A DNA stretch of 64,000 nucleotides from Ulva prolifera (GCA_023078555.1 CM041198.1:4912354-4976353), one strand, 5' to 3'. Counted from the stretch's first letter, positions 24,077-37,594 are shown. Notes: a model not told the origin generated them from the sequence alone. Numbers and translations are program-made.

Positions 24077-26249
24077 GCTACAGCAGAGCTGCGCCGAGGT
24101 CTCAGGTGTGAGCGGGTGCTGTTGTTCGTTCTTTTGCGTGACACGTTACATCAACTGCGCGGTTGCACTACACCCAATACCCTTCCTGTGCACTTCCGGC
24201 TCAAGCATTGCCCCCTATAGTATACGTCCGATGGCACCCATAGGGAGGCAGCGCTCACGGCAGCATGGCGATTGCATATAATGGCCTTGCAGTAAGCCAC
24301 ATACTATGTTCCGATATGTGCAGGGCCTCCACCATGGGGCTCTCCTCAGGGCCATGGCTTGTTTGTTCCGCTGTGGGGGTCGACAAGCTACGGCCATGCT
24401 CCAGGTGCATGCGCCTCTTTGGCCTGAAGATACAACACGTGGGGCTGTAGTGCAAGCGAGGCTGTGACAACTTCAGGTGCAACCTCAGGCGTTGCAACAG
24501 CTGTGTCAAGCCAGAAGCCTTGCTGTAGCGCTCGCCGAAATGGCGGTGGACATGCCCACTGCAGAACCTGGCTGTGCTGAAACGGGTGGCAGTCCCACCA
24601 TACTTGGTAGGGCGGGGATGGCGGGTGTTTGGCTGCGGGTTACTCAATCTGGTCAAGTAAGGTGCAAAGCTTCGTCCACCGATCGATGCTCGAGCTGTAG
24701 ACAGCTGTGCGCTGAAACGGTGTTGCATTTGGGTGTTCCATGAACATTTTGCACGAGAGTACAGTGTCTATACGCATGAAGATTGTAAAGACAACGTAGA
24801 AGTCAATGAAGGTGATTGAACCATATGCTCAGGAATGTAGCAAAATATTTGCAGTTGAAGCATAGCATTCATCGACATGTTGGGCACATTTTCAATTGTG
24901 CCTGTCAATTGCATGCATCATCAACCAGTATCCAGAACATGGCCATCACGTTGATCAGTAGGTCTGGGGTATGTAGTACTGAAGCGGTCTAACCAGGAAC
25001 TGCTTGAGGTGTGTGGGATATTGTCCACATTGCTCCAAATTGTGCACATGTCGATGGCACGAGCACAATGCACAACGCAAGGCGTTGTCCCAATCTAGAC
25101 GCCCTGTTGCTGTTGTCCAAGCTCCCCACTGCTACTTGGCGCCCGGCTAGACATAATATCGCCCCACACTAGCTGCATACCATTGCACTCGCCATGCATG
25201 CCGGCCATGCTGCTAAGTTCCATGGCTGCAAGAATTTTGAAGGACAGGTCTCTGACACTCTTAGTTCGACACCTCTAATTGAATTCCGCGCTCGACACAG
25301 GAATGTCCAAACATGGGCCTTACTGCGAGCGGCGCACAGAAATCAGGCAATGCCACTCGCACTGCGGGGCCAGCGCATCACTGTGGCAAACGCTACCACC
25401 GACCTGTCCCATGCACCGCCCCGCAGCAGCCCCGGAGCAAACGATGCATGCACCAGCACGGACATCAATGCAGGCCCCCCATTCAGGCTTGCGCCCACCG
25501 GCGTCGCCGGTACGCAGCAACTCCAAGCACTCACAGCTGCAACACAGCTGGCGCCTGCGCACCAATGAACGGCGCAGGGGGCCACCTGGGAGTACGCCTG
25601 TGACCACGTCACGCCATACATCCACCCCGGCTCATGCAATCAAGCGCAGTACTGCGGCATATGGCTGCTATAGCCGGCGACGGCGCCGCCGGGGCAGAGT
25701 GAGGACGTGCTCGGGCCACTGCAGCTGCTGCTGTGGCCAGTGCGTGAGTCATTCTGGTGCGCGAACGCTTCCTGCGGTGCCGGGGCCGTTGCCGCACAGT
25801 GTGCCGGCCTGGCCGAGGCGAGCTTGCACCGCCTCATCCACCTCCTGCACCGCAATATGCATGATGAACATGCCGATACTAGGTGTGTTGCACGGTGGGT
25901 GGACTGTAGCCACGCTGTGGTGCTGCTGCGTTTCTAATGTTAGTGTGAGTGGCGCTGGGGCGTGGTTGTTGTGTAGATGCACGCATGCATGCGACCCACC
26001 CGAAGCAGCTCACGGCACATGAAGCCGCAGGCTACAGTAGAGTGACACAATGCACACGGAGAACACAATGGTCAGCAGCATGCAGCCGGGGGAGACTGTC
26101 GGCGTGTGCAGGTGACAGACACCGCAGCACAGGCGTGGCAGCGGGTGTCGCGATGAGCTCCAGACGGTGCGTGGCTGCACAGCACATGCCGCATGCATGT
26201 AGCCGTACAAAGCTCATGCCGCATGTCGCAACACCAGCAGACTAGCCCG
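24077..26249. other. Intergenic region, no confident gene
   Basis: A minus-strand frame at 24255-24728 and plus-strand frames at 24477-24743 and 25194-25568 are open and mildly protein-like. They overlap antisense or lack splice partners and known motifs. Confidence 0.35.
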
Positions 26250-28275
26250 CGCATGCAAACACACAATGGCCAGTGGCAAATTGGCCAGTGGCACGATGCA
26301 TGCAGGCTCAGCACAACGGCGCAGAAAAGCCAAGTGACACACGGTCTGCAGTGCGTCTGCACGGCTGCGACGGGGTCGGTCATGTGCAGGGAGCTCATGC
26401 ACGGCTGCGGAGGGTGCCGGCCTTAAACATGGTCCTACGACAGTCCAGCTGTAACACCTCGATCATGCATACATACATACACCTCTATACCACCGGCCGA
26501 GCTGTGGTACGTGCTCGTGCCCGGCCTAGTGCCATGACTGCGTGAGTGGATTTGCGTGTGTATTCCTGGCAACGGCTCGCTGCCCGGCCTCTGTCCTTTG
26601 TAACTACATACATACACCTCTACCACCAGAATGCTACAGGAACACACGGCTAGGCACACGTGCACGGCTGCGGCGGATGCGAGTCTCAGGTAGGAAGCAC
26701 AGGGTCAGCTAGGTGCGCATGCACCGATGTGGCGGGTGCCCGGGAGGGGGCACACCTGTCTGTCCTCGAGGTTGTGCCCACAACCTGTCCTCGAGGTTGT
26801 GGGCACAGCGCATTACGGCAACATTGCCCTCCGGTACGTGTCGTTTGCCATTCATCCGTTCTTTGTCAGGTGCAAGCGCTGCTTGTGCGCCACTGCCAGG
26901 TCAGAGTCTTCAGTGTTCCCGCTGCCGATGCCTGCCGCCGCAACACCCTCCGCATGCCCCGTGCCATGACATGCAGAGCGAAGAAGAAGCAGAGCTTGAG
27001 CACGGGGAAATGGGGCTGGGGTCTCTGCTCGACAGCCTGAGGCACAGGGTGTCACCTGCAAGCAACACGGCAGATTGATGCAGCAGTTGACAGCTTGGCA
27101 GCGCAGCAGCAATGGTGTTGGTGAGGTGTGTGGTCTTCCGCTTGGCACAGCCTGGCGTGATGATGGGATTGACATACAGGACACAAGAGAGCTCACAGAT
27201 GGCTGCGAAGATGTTAGGCTCTGTGGCAGGGCATGTTGGCAAAGGGTGCTGGACGGACACAGTGCAACGGGGCGGCTGGCGTAGCATTGTTGCTGGGGCA
27301 TGTGTGGAGCATAGGAGCTCTGCCTGACAGCACCAGCTGCAACTGTGTATGTATGTCAGGTGAAAAGGACGAGGGGAACTCTCACAGGGATCACTAGACG
27401 TGGGGCAACCATGAGACAATGATCGGGTAACGAACACGGCTACAGTGAAGCAGCCACAACCTGAGCGCCTTAACAATCCAGACAGGCTCGACAGGCCTGG
27501 GTTGCACATACCAGTAGACAACCTGATGTACTGAATCAAGATGCAAGCTTGGAAGTGATACTAACTGACTGTGTAGATGTACATTCTTTTTGGCGAGTCG
27601 GTGAACAAGTTGAAGACCTCATCGGCGACAGGGACTTCGGCCTTCACACAGCGCTGCCATGACCGCAAATCGACTGCATCATTACCCACACATTCCAGAC
27701 AATATTAGTGTGTCTTTGGAGCACAGGTGACGTATCTGTGAGGCGGTTGCGCACCCCGGCAGCGGTGGGAGTTGGGAATGCTGCGGAGAGTGCGGGCGAA
27801 ATGAGCTGACCGCACTCTGCACACAAGTTGAATGGGCGGGCTTCTTGTCGTGGCGCTCGCACATACTGCTTTGTGTGCGTCGGTACGGGCGCTGCGGATT
27901 CGGCTTATGCTCGCCATTGCTGTTCTGGATATTGAGCTGTGGCCCATGGAGAAGGCATTCGGAGCAATCAAGAACACAGAGAGATCTCAAGCACAGGTCA
28001 CGGAGTATTGTGCATTCGGTGCCACGAGGCGGATCGCCTACACCCACGGACCCAAGCGCAGCTGCATTCGGAGCGCCGCGTGCTCCGAGTTCGCGCCACG
28101 CGGTCATGCACGCGAGCTCCGGGCTGCCAGAAACCGCCGCACTAGGCCCACAAGGCCCAGCTGCATGCTGATGTAGCACATGAACGCTTGACGTCCCACT
28201 GAGCAAACCGGTTGCGCAGCAAGGAGCTGTTCAGCAGTTCGCCAGGAAGGGATCTTTGCATGGCTGGCGAGTCTG
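26250..28275 (+). repeat. Dispersed repeat, copy 2 (about 2 kb)
   Basis: Direct-orientation relative of 19,130-20,900. Similar blocks occur in the same order, with insertions such as the catacatacata-rich stretch at about 26,466 and a 17-base direct repeat (ctgtcctcgaggttgtg) near 26,760 and 26,785. Its right end lies about 100 bases upstream of the STT3 start codon, so it may contribute to the STT3 promoter or 5' UTR. Confidence 0.75.
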
Positions 28276-28371
28276 ACCACGCTCCTGCACCTCACGACTG
28301 CGCCGGTAGTTGCTTGAACCATTGTTACATGCTGAACTTTCTTGATTGATTTCAGTGTCCTGCTTGCAAAC

Positions 28372-31300
28372 ATGGGGGCCACGGCGTACGCAGCCGTTGT
28401 CAAGTCTGTAGCGCTCCTGACCATCTGCATAGTGTCCTCGTCGATCAGGCTCTTTTCTGTCGTGAAGTATGAGTCGGTGATTCATGGTATGATTCTAATC
28501 GAAGGAGTCAAGTTTTCAAGAGCAACAATCGCGAACCTCCTGCGAGGCTGCGTGTGCTTGCAGAGTTTGACCCTTACTTCAACTTCCGAGTCACTCAGTT
28601 TATCACAAAAGAGGGCTTTTATGATCTCTGGAACTGGTTTGATGATCGAACATGGTACCCCCTGGGGCGTGTCATCGGTGGCACATTATATCCGGTGCTT
28701 TCCTCTCCTGCAGAATGCAAATTACCTGGGAGCATCATATTGTCCTGCAGTTGTGATCATCACATGTCTCTGTTTCTGTAGGGCTTAATCTGGACAGCTG
28801 CAGCCATTTACAACTTGCTGCACGCCTTGAACATCCCCATCAATGTCCAGGAGGTATGACCGCGCACTTATGATGTAAACGCCTGATAGCGTCACGAATC
28901 ACTGAGCTCCAATCAGCGGATGTAACGTTGGCAGCGATCCCACGGTTATACCAGCTGCAGCTGGTCGTCACGCTGGGTGCAGCTACTCCAATTGGGTGTC
29001 CTACCGTGCTGTGGCTACTACAGCCCCACATGGTTCCAGAGTGTACACCTCGACAGCCACACCCGTCTCTGGATGCAGGTCTGTGTGTTCACAGCGCCAC
29101 TCTTCTCCGCATTCGCTGCTCTTGCAGCGTATGGATTTGTCAAGGAGATCCGCAGCGAGGGAGCCGGCCTTATGGCGGCAGCTTTTGTTGGCATCGTCCC
29201 GTCCTACATCTCTCGATCCGTGGCAGGCTCCTATGACCTCGAGGGAGTCGCAATATTTGCCCTGCTCTTTGTCTTCTACCTCTACGTCAAGGCACGCTCG
29301 CCCCCTGCTGCAAACGCCTTCCCCCTCGTTGTCACCGACGCCAACGTCCCCATCCCCTCGCTGTCCTGCAGACTCTCAACACCGGATCACTCGCCTGGGC
29401 AACAGCCCTCGCGGGGGCGTACATGTACATGGTGCTCTCCTGGGGCGGGTACACCTTCATCATCAACCTCCTCCCAATCCACTGCCTCGTGTCTGTGTTC
29501 TCCGGCCGTCTCACGACGCGCCTCTACATCGCGTACGCGCCGCTGATCGTCCTCGGCACCATGGTCTCCCTCTCCGTGCCCGTCGTCGGCTTCAACGCCG
29601 TCCTCATGTCGGAGCACTTTGCCGCCTTCCTCGCCTTTGCCGTGCTGCATGTCGGCATGGTCGTCCAGTACATCCAGCGCTTGCTCCCGCCCGCGGAGTT
29701 CCGCACGGCCAAGATCTTCGTCGTGACGGCCGGCGCCGGGATGGGCGCCATCGTGGCCTTTGCGGTCGTGGTGCGCGTCATGGCGTCGCCGACGTTCGGC
29801 TGGACCGGCCGCTCGCTGTCGCTCCTCGACCCGACCTACGCCAGCAAATTCATCCCCATCATCGCCTCCGTCTCCGAGCACCAGCCGCCGGCGTGGAACT
29901 CGTACTTCCAGGTGTGCCCCACGACACATTCTTCATCTGTCCGGCGTTGGTCCTGCTTTCAATTTTGCCATGCCCCTGTGGTGTGTCCGGCCGCTGCACT
30001 GCCGTCCGTGTGGTGCAAGCAGACTGCCATGCCGTACAGCAGAGCTGTAGCCGCCTGCGTGTGCTGCAACACCGCCATGCCGTACAGCAGAGCTATAGCC
30101 GCCTGAGTGTGCTGCAACACCGCAGCCTGCCACCGCCCATGCGTGCTCAATGCAGCACTGACTGCCATGCATGCCCCGCCTGTGCAGCCGTCGCGCGGGG
30201 AGGGCCTTGGCCTGCACCGTGAACCATGTCGGTTTTTTTTAACAGCAGAGCGACGCATGCCCGGCCTGTGCAGGACATCAACATGATGGTCATGCTGATG
30301 CCGATCGGCTTTGTGCTGTGCTTCCGGCCGCTCTCCGACGCGTCGCTCTTCCTCATCCTCTACGGCGCCACCGCCGTCTACTTCTCGGGCGTGATGGTGC
30401 GCCTGATGCTCGTCCTCGCGCCCGCCGCCTGCTGCCTCGCCGCCATCGCCGCCTCAGAGCTGCTCAAGCGCTTCAGCGCCGGCATCGTCGCCGGCGCGCG
30501 CAGCCGGTTGTCGCCCGCGGCGATCTCAGACTCCGCCGTGACCTCTCCCAAGTGCGTCGGTCCCCTGCTACGTTTGCCTCTCTCGTGCCCTCCACGTCGC
30601 TTCTGTCGACATCTATCTGCGCCATGCTGCTGTGAACGCCCTGCACGTGCCCCGCTGCTACTTTCTTCCTTAGGCCCCTTCCGAGCAAAGAGGGTGAGGC
30701 GGCGCATGATCGAGAGCGGCTTTGCAGTCTGTCCCATGACCTCTCTTCTGCGAGCATCATGCGAGCATCATTTCGAGTGTAGCTGCTGGTCCCGACACAC
30801 ACACACACAAGGCGACCACGGCTGCCGGCTGCTCAGCCTCTCCTCCACGTCTTCTCAACACTTCATGCGGCAGCTGCATGCGTGCAGGGCATCGTCCTCT
30901 GGCAGAGACAAGAAGGGCAAGGACAAGCAGGCCAAGGCAGCAAAGGCCGCCACCGGCGTGCGCACCGTGCTGCCCTTCGAGGTGTCGATCGCCGGCGCCA
31001 TCCTGCTCGGCGTGATGCTCGTGATGTACACCTGCCACTGCGTCTGGGTGTCCGAGGCGATGTACTCCGCGCCGTCGATCGTGATGCAGACGCGCTCCGC
31101 CGACGGCAGCATCAAGCACTTTGACGACTTCCGCGAGGCGTACGCCTGGCTGCGGTGCGCCCCCCACACCACCGTCTGTGCTGCCCCTCTGTGTGCAGTC
31201 ACTCTGACCTACGTGACCTATGTGCCGCAGAGCGGGAGCGGCGCCACTCTCGCTGCTCTGTGCGACGCCGTCATGCCGAATTGCGGTGCGTGTTCGCGCA

Positions 31301-33396
31301 GCTGACGGCCCCAAAGTCGCCGCACAGTGTCGCAGCAGGGGCAGCCTGCCTGGGGGCTGTGCTTCGAGGACGCGCTGCTGCCACTTGTGTCCCCTGTGTG
31401 TTTGCCGGTCGGCGGTCCCGTTCCGTCCAGGTATCGCCCGCCCCTCATCTCTACTCTGTTTCAATCAGCCCGGGCGTGGCGCGCAGGTACAACACGCATG
31501 AGGACGCGAAGGTCGCGTCGTGGTGGGACTACGGCTACCAGACGACGGCGATGGCAAACCGGACGGTGCTCGTGGACAACAACACGTGGAACAACACCCA
31601 CATCGCGACCGTCGGGCGCGCGATGTCGTCGAACGAGAAGAAGGCGTGGCACATCTACCGCTCGCTCGACGTCGACTACGTCCTCGTCATCTTCGGCGGC
31701 TACATCGGCTACCCGAGCGACGACATCAACAAGTTCCTGTGGATGGTGCGCATCGCGCAGGGCGAGTTCTCGGACATCAAGGAGCACAACTACATCGGGG
31801 CGCAGGGCTACACGGTCAACGAGCACGCGACGCCGACGATGCTCGACAGCCTCATCTACAAGCTGTGCTACTACGGGTGCGCGCATCCCTCGCGGTGCTT
31901 GGCTCATGTGAACTCGTGCAGGACAGCTGCGCATGGGAGAACATGCTGTGTCCGGCCGCCCTGGTTCATGCCCTGCGGAGCCTCTGAGTGATGCATGAGC
32001 GTTGCGGCCGACGACTGCATCATGCTGTCAGACAGACCGTGTGACTGGACGGCCCTTTTTGGCCCACCTGGTGTGAGGCAGTGTATTGTTGTTTGACTGG
32101 TGTTCTGCCGTTCGTTGGCCCGAGTTTTGGCAAGTGATCTCACCTGCTGTGAGTTGTTGTACTGATCAGGCCGGTGATGCGGCAGTCACTCAGGTCCACA
32201 GCGGCACCGAGCCACTCCGCAGCTGCCTGCGACCTCACCGTTGCCACGCAGCCCTGCACCCACGTAGATGGTTTCGCGTTACCCACAGATTCAGCAGAAG
32301 CTGATGTCAGTGTACGGCAGTGATGGCCCCGCTGCATAGGCTGACTCTTCGTATTAGCCCGGGCCACAGGCGCCCTGGCGCATAGGATCCCATGCGGCGC
32401 TGGTAGACACCAGTCCGTTCCAGTCTGTGAGAATGCGGCCTGGAGAATGTGTGCTGCACATTGGAGCGTTGCGGCAAGCCGCCCTTGAGGGGCGCCGGGT
32501 TTAGCATCGAGAGGGTTCGGTCGGGAGGGACTACACACTGGCGTGGCGGTGCTGCAGGTATGCTGACGCGGCGGAGAAGGCTTTCGGGCGCCGCGGGTTT
32601 GACCGTGTGCGCAACGTCCAGATCGGTCGCATGGACGTCGACCTGAAGTACTTCGAGGAGGTCTTCACCAGCCGCCACTGGATGGTGCGGTCCAGCGTCC
32701 CTCGCATGCACGTGTGTGGATAGCACCGCATCTGGCACTGTGCTCTGAGTGGCTTGCTGCAGCGTTGGCCTGTTCATATCATATCGGTGCTGAGATGCCA
32801 CTGTGGGTGCTGCTGTGAATGTTATCGCACATTCGGGCAGGATGCTGAATCAGCATTGCTGATGTCATGTAGTGACATTGGCCTCGAGGACTGTTGCTGC
32901 AGCTGTGCAACTGCTCAGTTTCGTCGTATGCATGTCCCGCTGTAAGTGGCTAGTTGAACCATAGTTTCCATGCAACTTCTCCATGTGTAGAGCACGTCTG
33001 GTGTGGGAATGCAGCACATGCTGTGCAATGTTCGATCGCCGCTGTGCAAAGCTGCGAGGGTGGCGAACCTGATTCACGCTGGAACAGCTCCAGACAGACT
33101 GACAATTGTGTGTTAGGTCTGTGATCAATGAGAATGGGCTTCACTTGCAGCAGCGGCCGCTTGATTCCCATCACACGATGCAGTTTGCGTAAGCAGATAC
33201 ATACTGTATATGTGGGCGAACGTTATGCGTGGAAACAGCTTTGTCACAGCAGGCCAACTGTCCTGCCGCCATGCAGGTGAGGATCTACAAGCTGAAGCCG
33301 CCTGCCGCTCGGGAGCCACGCCGCAAGAATGACTACCGGATCAAGTCGCCTCAAAAGGCACTTCGGAAGCCTCGAACAGCCTCCGGGGCTCCATAG
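28372..33396 (+). CDS. STT3: Oligosaccharyltransferase catalytic subunit STT3
   Basis: Catalytic subunit of the ER oligosaccharyltransferase, which transfers the dolichol-linked glycan to Asn in N-X-S/T sequons. Ten coding exons join in phase: 28372-28486, 28564-28694, 28782-28853, 29079-29291, 29372-29911, 30274-30551, 30888-31154, 31487-31876, 32558-32684, 33277-33396, giving about 750 residues, normal for the family. Visible motifs: [10 protein letters not shown] (about 38-47; metal-binding acidic residue), AGSYDLEG (about 155-162; second acidic motif), SVSEHQP (about 343-349; external loop), WWDYG (about 551-555; sequon recognition) and [11 protein letters not shown] (about 618; DK motif). 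The conserved glycosylated DNNTWNNT is present. The N-terminal two thirds is multi-spanning. The ATG follows an acceptor-like tgatttcag, so a 5' UTR intron is possible. The fourth intron (29292-29371) is GC-AG. ALG11 follows on the same strand. Confidence 0.95.
30027..30122. repeat. 48-bp tandem repeat within an STT3 intron
   Basis: Two copies (starting 30027 and 30075, ccatgccgtacagcag...) and a partial flanking copy, in the 362-base fifth intron of STT3. Confidence 0.85.
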
Positions 33397-34444
33397 CAGC
33401 TGTCCGGTACTGACAGCCACTAGACCTACTGCAGTGGTGAGAACTGGCCACTCAACTGCAGCATTTGTTCTTGGCTCTTCCTGAGCCATCAAATTATGTT
33501 CGTCGCCACATGCTGCTTTATGTTGCCTCAAATATCAAGCTTTGGGCATTGTAATCTCACCGACATTTGCTTTGTAGCCAGGGTTATGATGTTTTCCCGT
33601 TGCGATCGCTGAATGTACCTTGCATCCGTTGGTATGGACATGCTGTATTAGTTGATGTCTCCTTGATTCCATTTTGACACAGCATTTCTGGCCGTAAACT
33701 GCACTGCATTATCATATTTGTTCATTTGAGTATCTGGATTGGTGCACGTCTGATTTGCTCGCAGGCGCTAACGTCTTTCCACAGCAACGTCGAGAGGAGA
33801 TTGACTCGATTGAGATTTGTTTGGGAGGCCATTGGGCTGTAGACATGACTTTGTTGTGGAGAGACACATGTACCCATCAGAGGATCTGGGCGCTGTTGGA
33901 GCAGATAGACCCCCAGGTTCCACAATCGCTGTGTCTTATGTTGAGTACCATTGCCGGCAGCGGTGTATTGATGGTGTTCGTCTGGCCAACATGACTTACA
34001 CATGGTGCAGCTGTTTGCACCGAGGAAAACAGTACATTGCAGCTGGTACCATTATTCATTGGGATTGGTTCTGTGTTACGCATCCAGTTGCCAATTGTCC
34101 TTCAGCAACGGACTGTTCAGATCCCACAGCACTCCTGGCGCATGCATCCACGAGGATTCGGTCATCACTAGACACTCCCCATCGCAAGGCATCGGCTGGA
34201 GAAGCACATGTGGAGTAACAGCTCGGGGCCGATGCCACAGTCACAGGTAATCGGAGCTTCCACTTGAGTGCAGTGTCAGAATATCGGTGTTGTTCTTGTA
34301 CATGTACCTGCGCACAGTTCGGAGTTTGTAGACACGATTCGTTCAAAGCGCTGTTTTGGATGCACAGTGATCGGCATGACTCATAAAGGGGCAAATATGA
34401 TCAGTTGATACCCGTGGCAACAATTCTTGTGCCAGTCTCGTACG
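33397..34444 (+). other. STT3-ALG11 intergenic region
   Basis: About 1.05 kb between the STT3 stop and the ALG11 start. A TGTAA pentamer, the usual green-algal poly(A) signal, lies at 33550-33554, about 154 bases after the STT3 stop. No TATA box is obvious before ALG11, and no additional gene is supported. Confidence 0.4.
33550..33554 (+). terminator. Possible STT3 poly(A) signal (TGTAA)
   Basis: TGTAA, the common chlorophyte polyadenylation motif, sits at a suitable distance after the stop. A single pentamer is weak evidence, and other genes in the window lack an equally close copy. Confidence 0.3.
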
Positions 34445-37440
34445 ATGCCTGCGCTCATGCTCTTCCTCGCCTGCTGCGGGATAGGTCTCGCGTGTCTGGC
34501 GTTAGGCATCACGGCGCTGCTTCTCGTCATGAAGCTCGGAATGAAATCCCCAGAAAAGGTATGCATGCCTTCTATTTCTCAAACCGTCCGCCCACCCGTT
34601 CTGTTCCAGAGCGGGTGTCGTGTCAGGGAGCTGAGCATCTGCTGCCTGCTTGGTGCTGATCCATGGCGGTATCGGATTCTGGTGAAGTGGCTCTCAGTAT
34701 TTCTCTCTACTTGCAAATTTGTTGTTGTGGATCTAGCCAGGTCACACCAGTACCGCCAATTACCCTTGCGTATGCAGGACTCAATCGCATTCTTTCACCC
34801 ATCTGCACACGGAGGTGGTGGAGGAGAGAGAGTCTTGTGGTGTGCTTTCACCTCTTTACACACTGTGCGCAGCCTTTCTCACTGCGGACGTTTCTGAGAC
34901 TCACTTACAGCGCACCTCCTTTCGCGAAGGCGTTTTGCAGCACGTGCCATCCTCTACATGTTCCTGTATACAGTCACATTGATAATGCCTGCTGCAGGGT
35001 TGCTCTGGATGCGATGGCCCAGCAGTATCCAAATGCGAAGGTATGTCCAAGGCACTCGCTTCCTTTGAAATAGAGTTTACCTGCCACTTCCCATCCACTT
35101 GCCACCAAGCTCACTGCTAACCACATCTGTTAGCTGTTGGCCATATCTCATATGCACTGCATGTGCAAAGATTCTCTCTCAAGTTCTTTCACCTGCTAGC
35201 ACATCCCTCAGCGGTGGGGGATGCTGTAGATGCTGCTCTTCCCCACGGACAGTAAATGACAACCTCCTGTGGTGACTCGTCTGACAAGACCGTTCTGAAT
35301 GCAGATATACATCTACACAGATCGCCAGATTGATGTTGACGTGCTCAAGCAGACAGTGAAGAAGCAGTTTGGTCTGGATGTCACCGCGGACCTGACGACT
35401 GTGCCGCTCTCCAACTCTCGCCTCCTCAGCCCAGACTCCTGGCCTCGATTCACTCTCCTCGGCCAGACGCTCGGCGCAGCCATGGTAGCGTTCTCTGCAG
35501 CCCAAGACTTTGTTCCGGAGGTGTGTGCGCTCCCCATCTCTCCACATGGCCGCAAAGCTGCATCGCCTCCTTAGCTCGTTCTGCATGTCAGCTGTCTCAC
35601 AACATGCGCACAAATCACACCCTCCTGTTGCTGTGCCTGCTTCGCTCACCTGCTCTGTGCAGCACAAATTATGCACAGCAGCACTGCCTGAACTGAGACC
35701 CCCCCCCCCCCCCCCCCCCCCCCCCCGTCTCTTGCTACAGCACCTCACAGAGCAATACGTGCCTGTGCCTGACACCACTGGCACGACCTAACGGCGGTGT
35801 ATATCCTGTGCAGCTGTGGATTGACACCTGTGGCCATGCTGCGACGTACCCCGTCCTGCGGCTCGCTGGGGCGCGCGTCGCGGCTTACGTGCACTACCCG
35901 ACCATCTCCACCGACATGCTCTCGCGCGTGCGCCGCCGCGACACCACCTACAACAACTCCGCTGCCATCTCCTCCAGCCCCACCGTCTCCTTCCTCAAGC
36001 TGCTGTACTACATCGCGTATGCGGGGGTGTACGGGTGGCTTGGGGGCTTTGCAAATGTGGCGATGGTGAACTCGTCGTGGACGGGGGGCCACGTCGAGAC
36101 GATCTGGTGGGGGGCCCAGCGGCGGCGGCCACCGGTGGTGTGGCCGCCGTGCGACGTCGCGCGGCTGTCGGCTCTGCCGCTCAAGCGGGCGCAAGCACAG
36201 CCGAGCCTCGTCAGCGTGGCGCAGTTCCGGCCGGAGAAGAACCATGAGTGCGCGCCCCAACCCTGGTCACTGTGAGCATGTCTGTTCATGGACGCAGTAA
36301 CATGCATGCAAAGCACGCTGAGACGTGGACGCTGTCCTGCCCCCCGCTTCGCCTTCCGCCACCGGCACATCTGTCTTGTGCCGCGGCAGTGAAGCACAGG
36401 TGTCGTTTGCTGGCACCAGACATCGCATGCATGCGTGCATATACGGTCGCATTGGGCTGACTTCTTCTGCGGAATGACAGAGATCTCCCCATACTTTCCC
36501 ATGAGCGGAGCGATTTCCTGTGCGGATGGCATCGTGGGGAGCACCTGCCAGCCGTGACTCACCGCACGCCTGCTTCCGCAGGCTGCAGCTGCGCGCTCTC
36601 GCGGAGGTGAAGCGCCGGCTGCTCGACCGCAACGCCTTCGCCGTGCCCCCCAGGCTCTACCTCATCGGCGGCTGCCGCCATGAGGCCGACCGCACGCGGG
36701 CCGCCTCGCTGCGCACGCTGGCCGCCACCCTCGACATCTCGGACAACGTCGAGTTCATGGTCAACGCGCCGTTCGACGACATGCTGCGCGCACTGGGCGG
36801 CGCGGCGGCGGGGCTGCACACGATGACCGACGAGCACTTCGGCATCGGCGTCGTGGAGTACATGGCGGCGGGCTGTGTGCCCGTAGCGCATGACTCGGGT
36901 GCGCTGTCTCCGCGTGACCAGCCCCACCTGCGGGTTCCGTCGGCATGCGGAGTCAAATGTGCATAACTGTACCCTCCCGAGAATGCGCACGTGCGTGCAA
37001 GCTGCGCCCATGTACGCCCCTGGCTCTGGTGCTGTCTCGTGAGGCAACCATGATGCCCACACACAACCGGTGTCGTCTGCTGAAAAGTGCGCATGCTTGG
37101 AATCTGATGCGGTCTCACGCTGTGACCCCCTTGCATGCATGCAGCCGGCCCGCGCATGGACATCGTCGTGCCCGCGCTGCGCGCCGGCGACCGCTTCACG
37201 CCGTCCGACCCGAGCGCCACCCCCGACGGCGCCAACACGCCCCGCGGCGGCGGCGTCGCCGTCGGGTGCCTCGCGCACGATGTGCAATCGTACGCGGAAT
37301 GCATCATGACGGTGCTCGACATGCCGGAGGGCGAGCGGCTGGCGCTCACGGCGGCGGCGCGGCGGCGCGCGCTCATGTTCTCGCAGGAGCGCTTCCGCGA
37401 CGGCTGGCTCGCCGCGATCGCACCCGTGCTGCCGGCCTGA
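34445..37440 (+). CDS. ALG11: GDP-Man:Man3GlcNAc2-PP-dolichol alpha-1,2-mannosyltransferase
   Basis: Adds the fourth and fifth mannoses to the dolichol-linked oligosaccharide on the cytosolic face of the ER. Seven exons join in phase: 34445-34558, 34778-34839, 34998-35040, 35305-35520, 35814-36247, 36582-36898, 37145-37440, giving about 493 residues, the usual ALG11 length. The N terminus is one membrane anchor (LFLACCGIGLACLALGITA). Next come AFFHPSAHGGGGGERVLW (the glycine-rich N-terminal GT-B motif, about 43-60), FTLLGQTLG, YVHYPTISTDML, VNSSW, VYPPCDV-like VWPPCDV, and SVAQFRPEKNH. The C-terminal domain has LIGGCRHEAD, then DEHFGIGVVEYMAAG, containing the GT4 family EX7E pair, and AGPRMDIVVP. 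The fourth intron carries a poly-C tract. The C terminus ends before a (CT)31 microsatellite. Together with upstream STT3 it forms an N-glycosylation pair. Confidence 0.95.
35700..35726. repeat. Poly-C tract in ALG11 intron 4
   Basis: About 27 C residues inside the intron 35521-35813, roughly 90 bases before the acceptor. Confidence 0.9.
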
Positions 37441-37525
37441 CCCGGTCCACGCCGCCGGTGGCCACGCGTGCGCAGAGGCGCGCTGCGTCCTCTCTTCGGT
37501 CCTCTTGCAGAGTAGTGTCACGCGG

Positions 37526-37528
<3 letters not shown>

Positions 37529-37590
<62 letters not shown>
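37529..37590. repeat. (CT)31 microsatellite
   Basis: Uninterrupted CT dinucleotides starting 89 bases after the ALG11 stop, so possibly in the ALG11 3' UTR. Confidence 0.97.

Positions 37591-37594
<4 letters not shown>

Noticed and set aside
33755-34218. Possible small gene between STT3 and ALG11
   Set aside because: Two overlapping plus-strand frames of similar length, neither with motifs nor splice partners.
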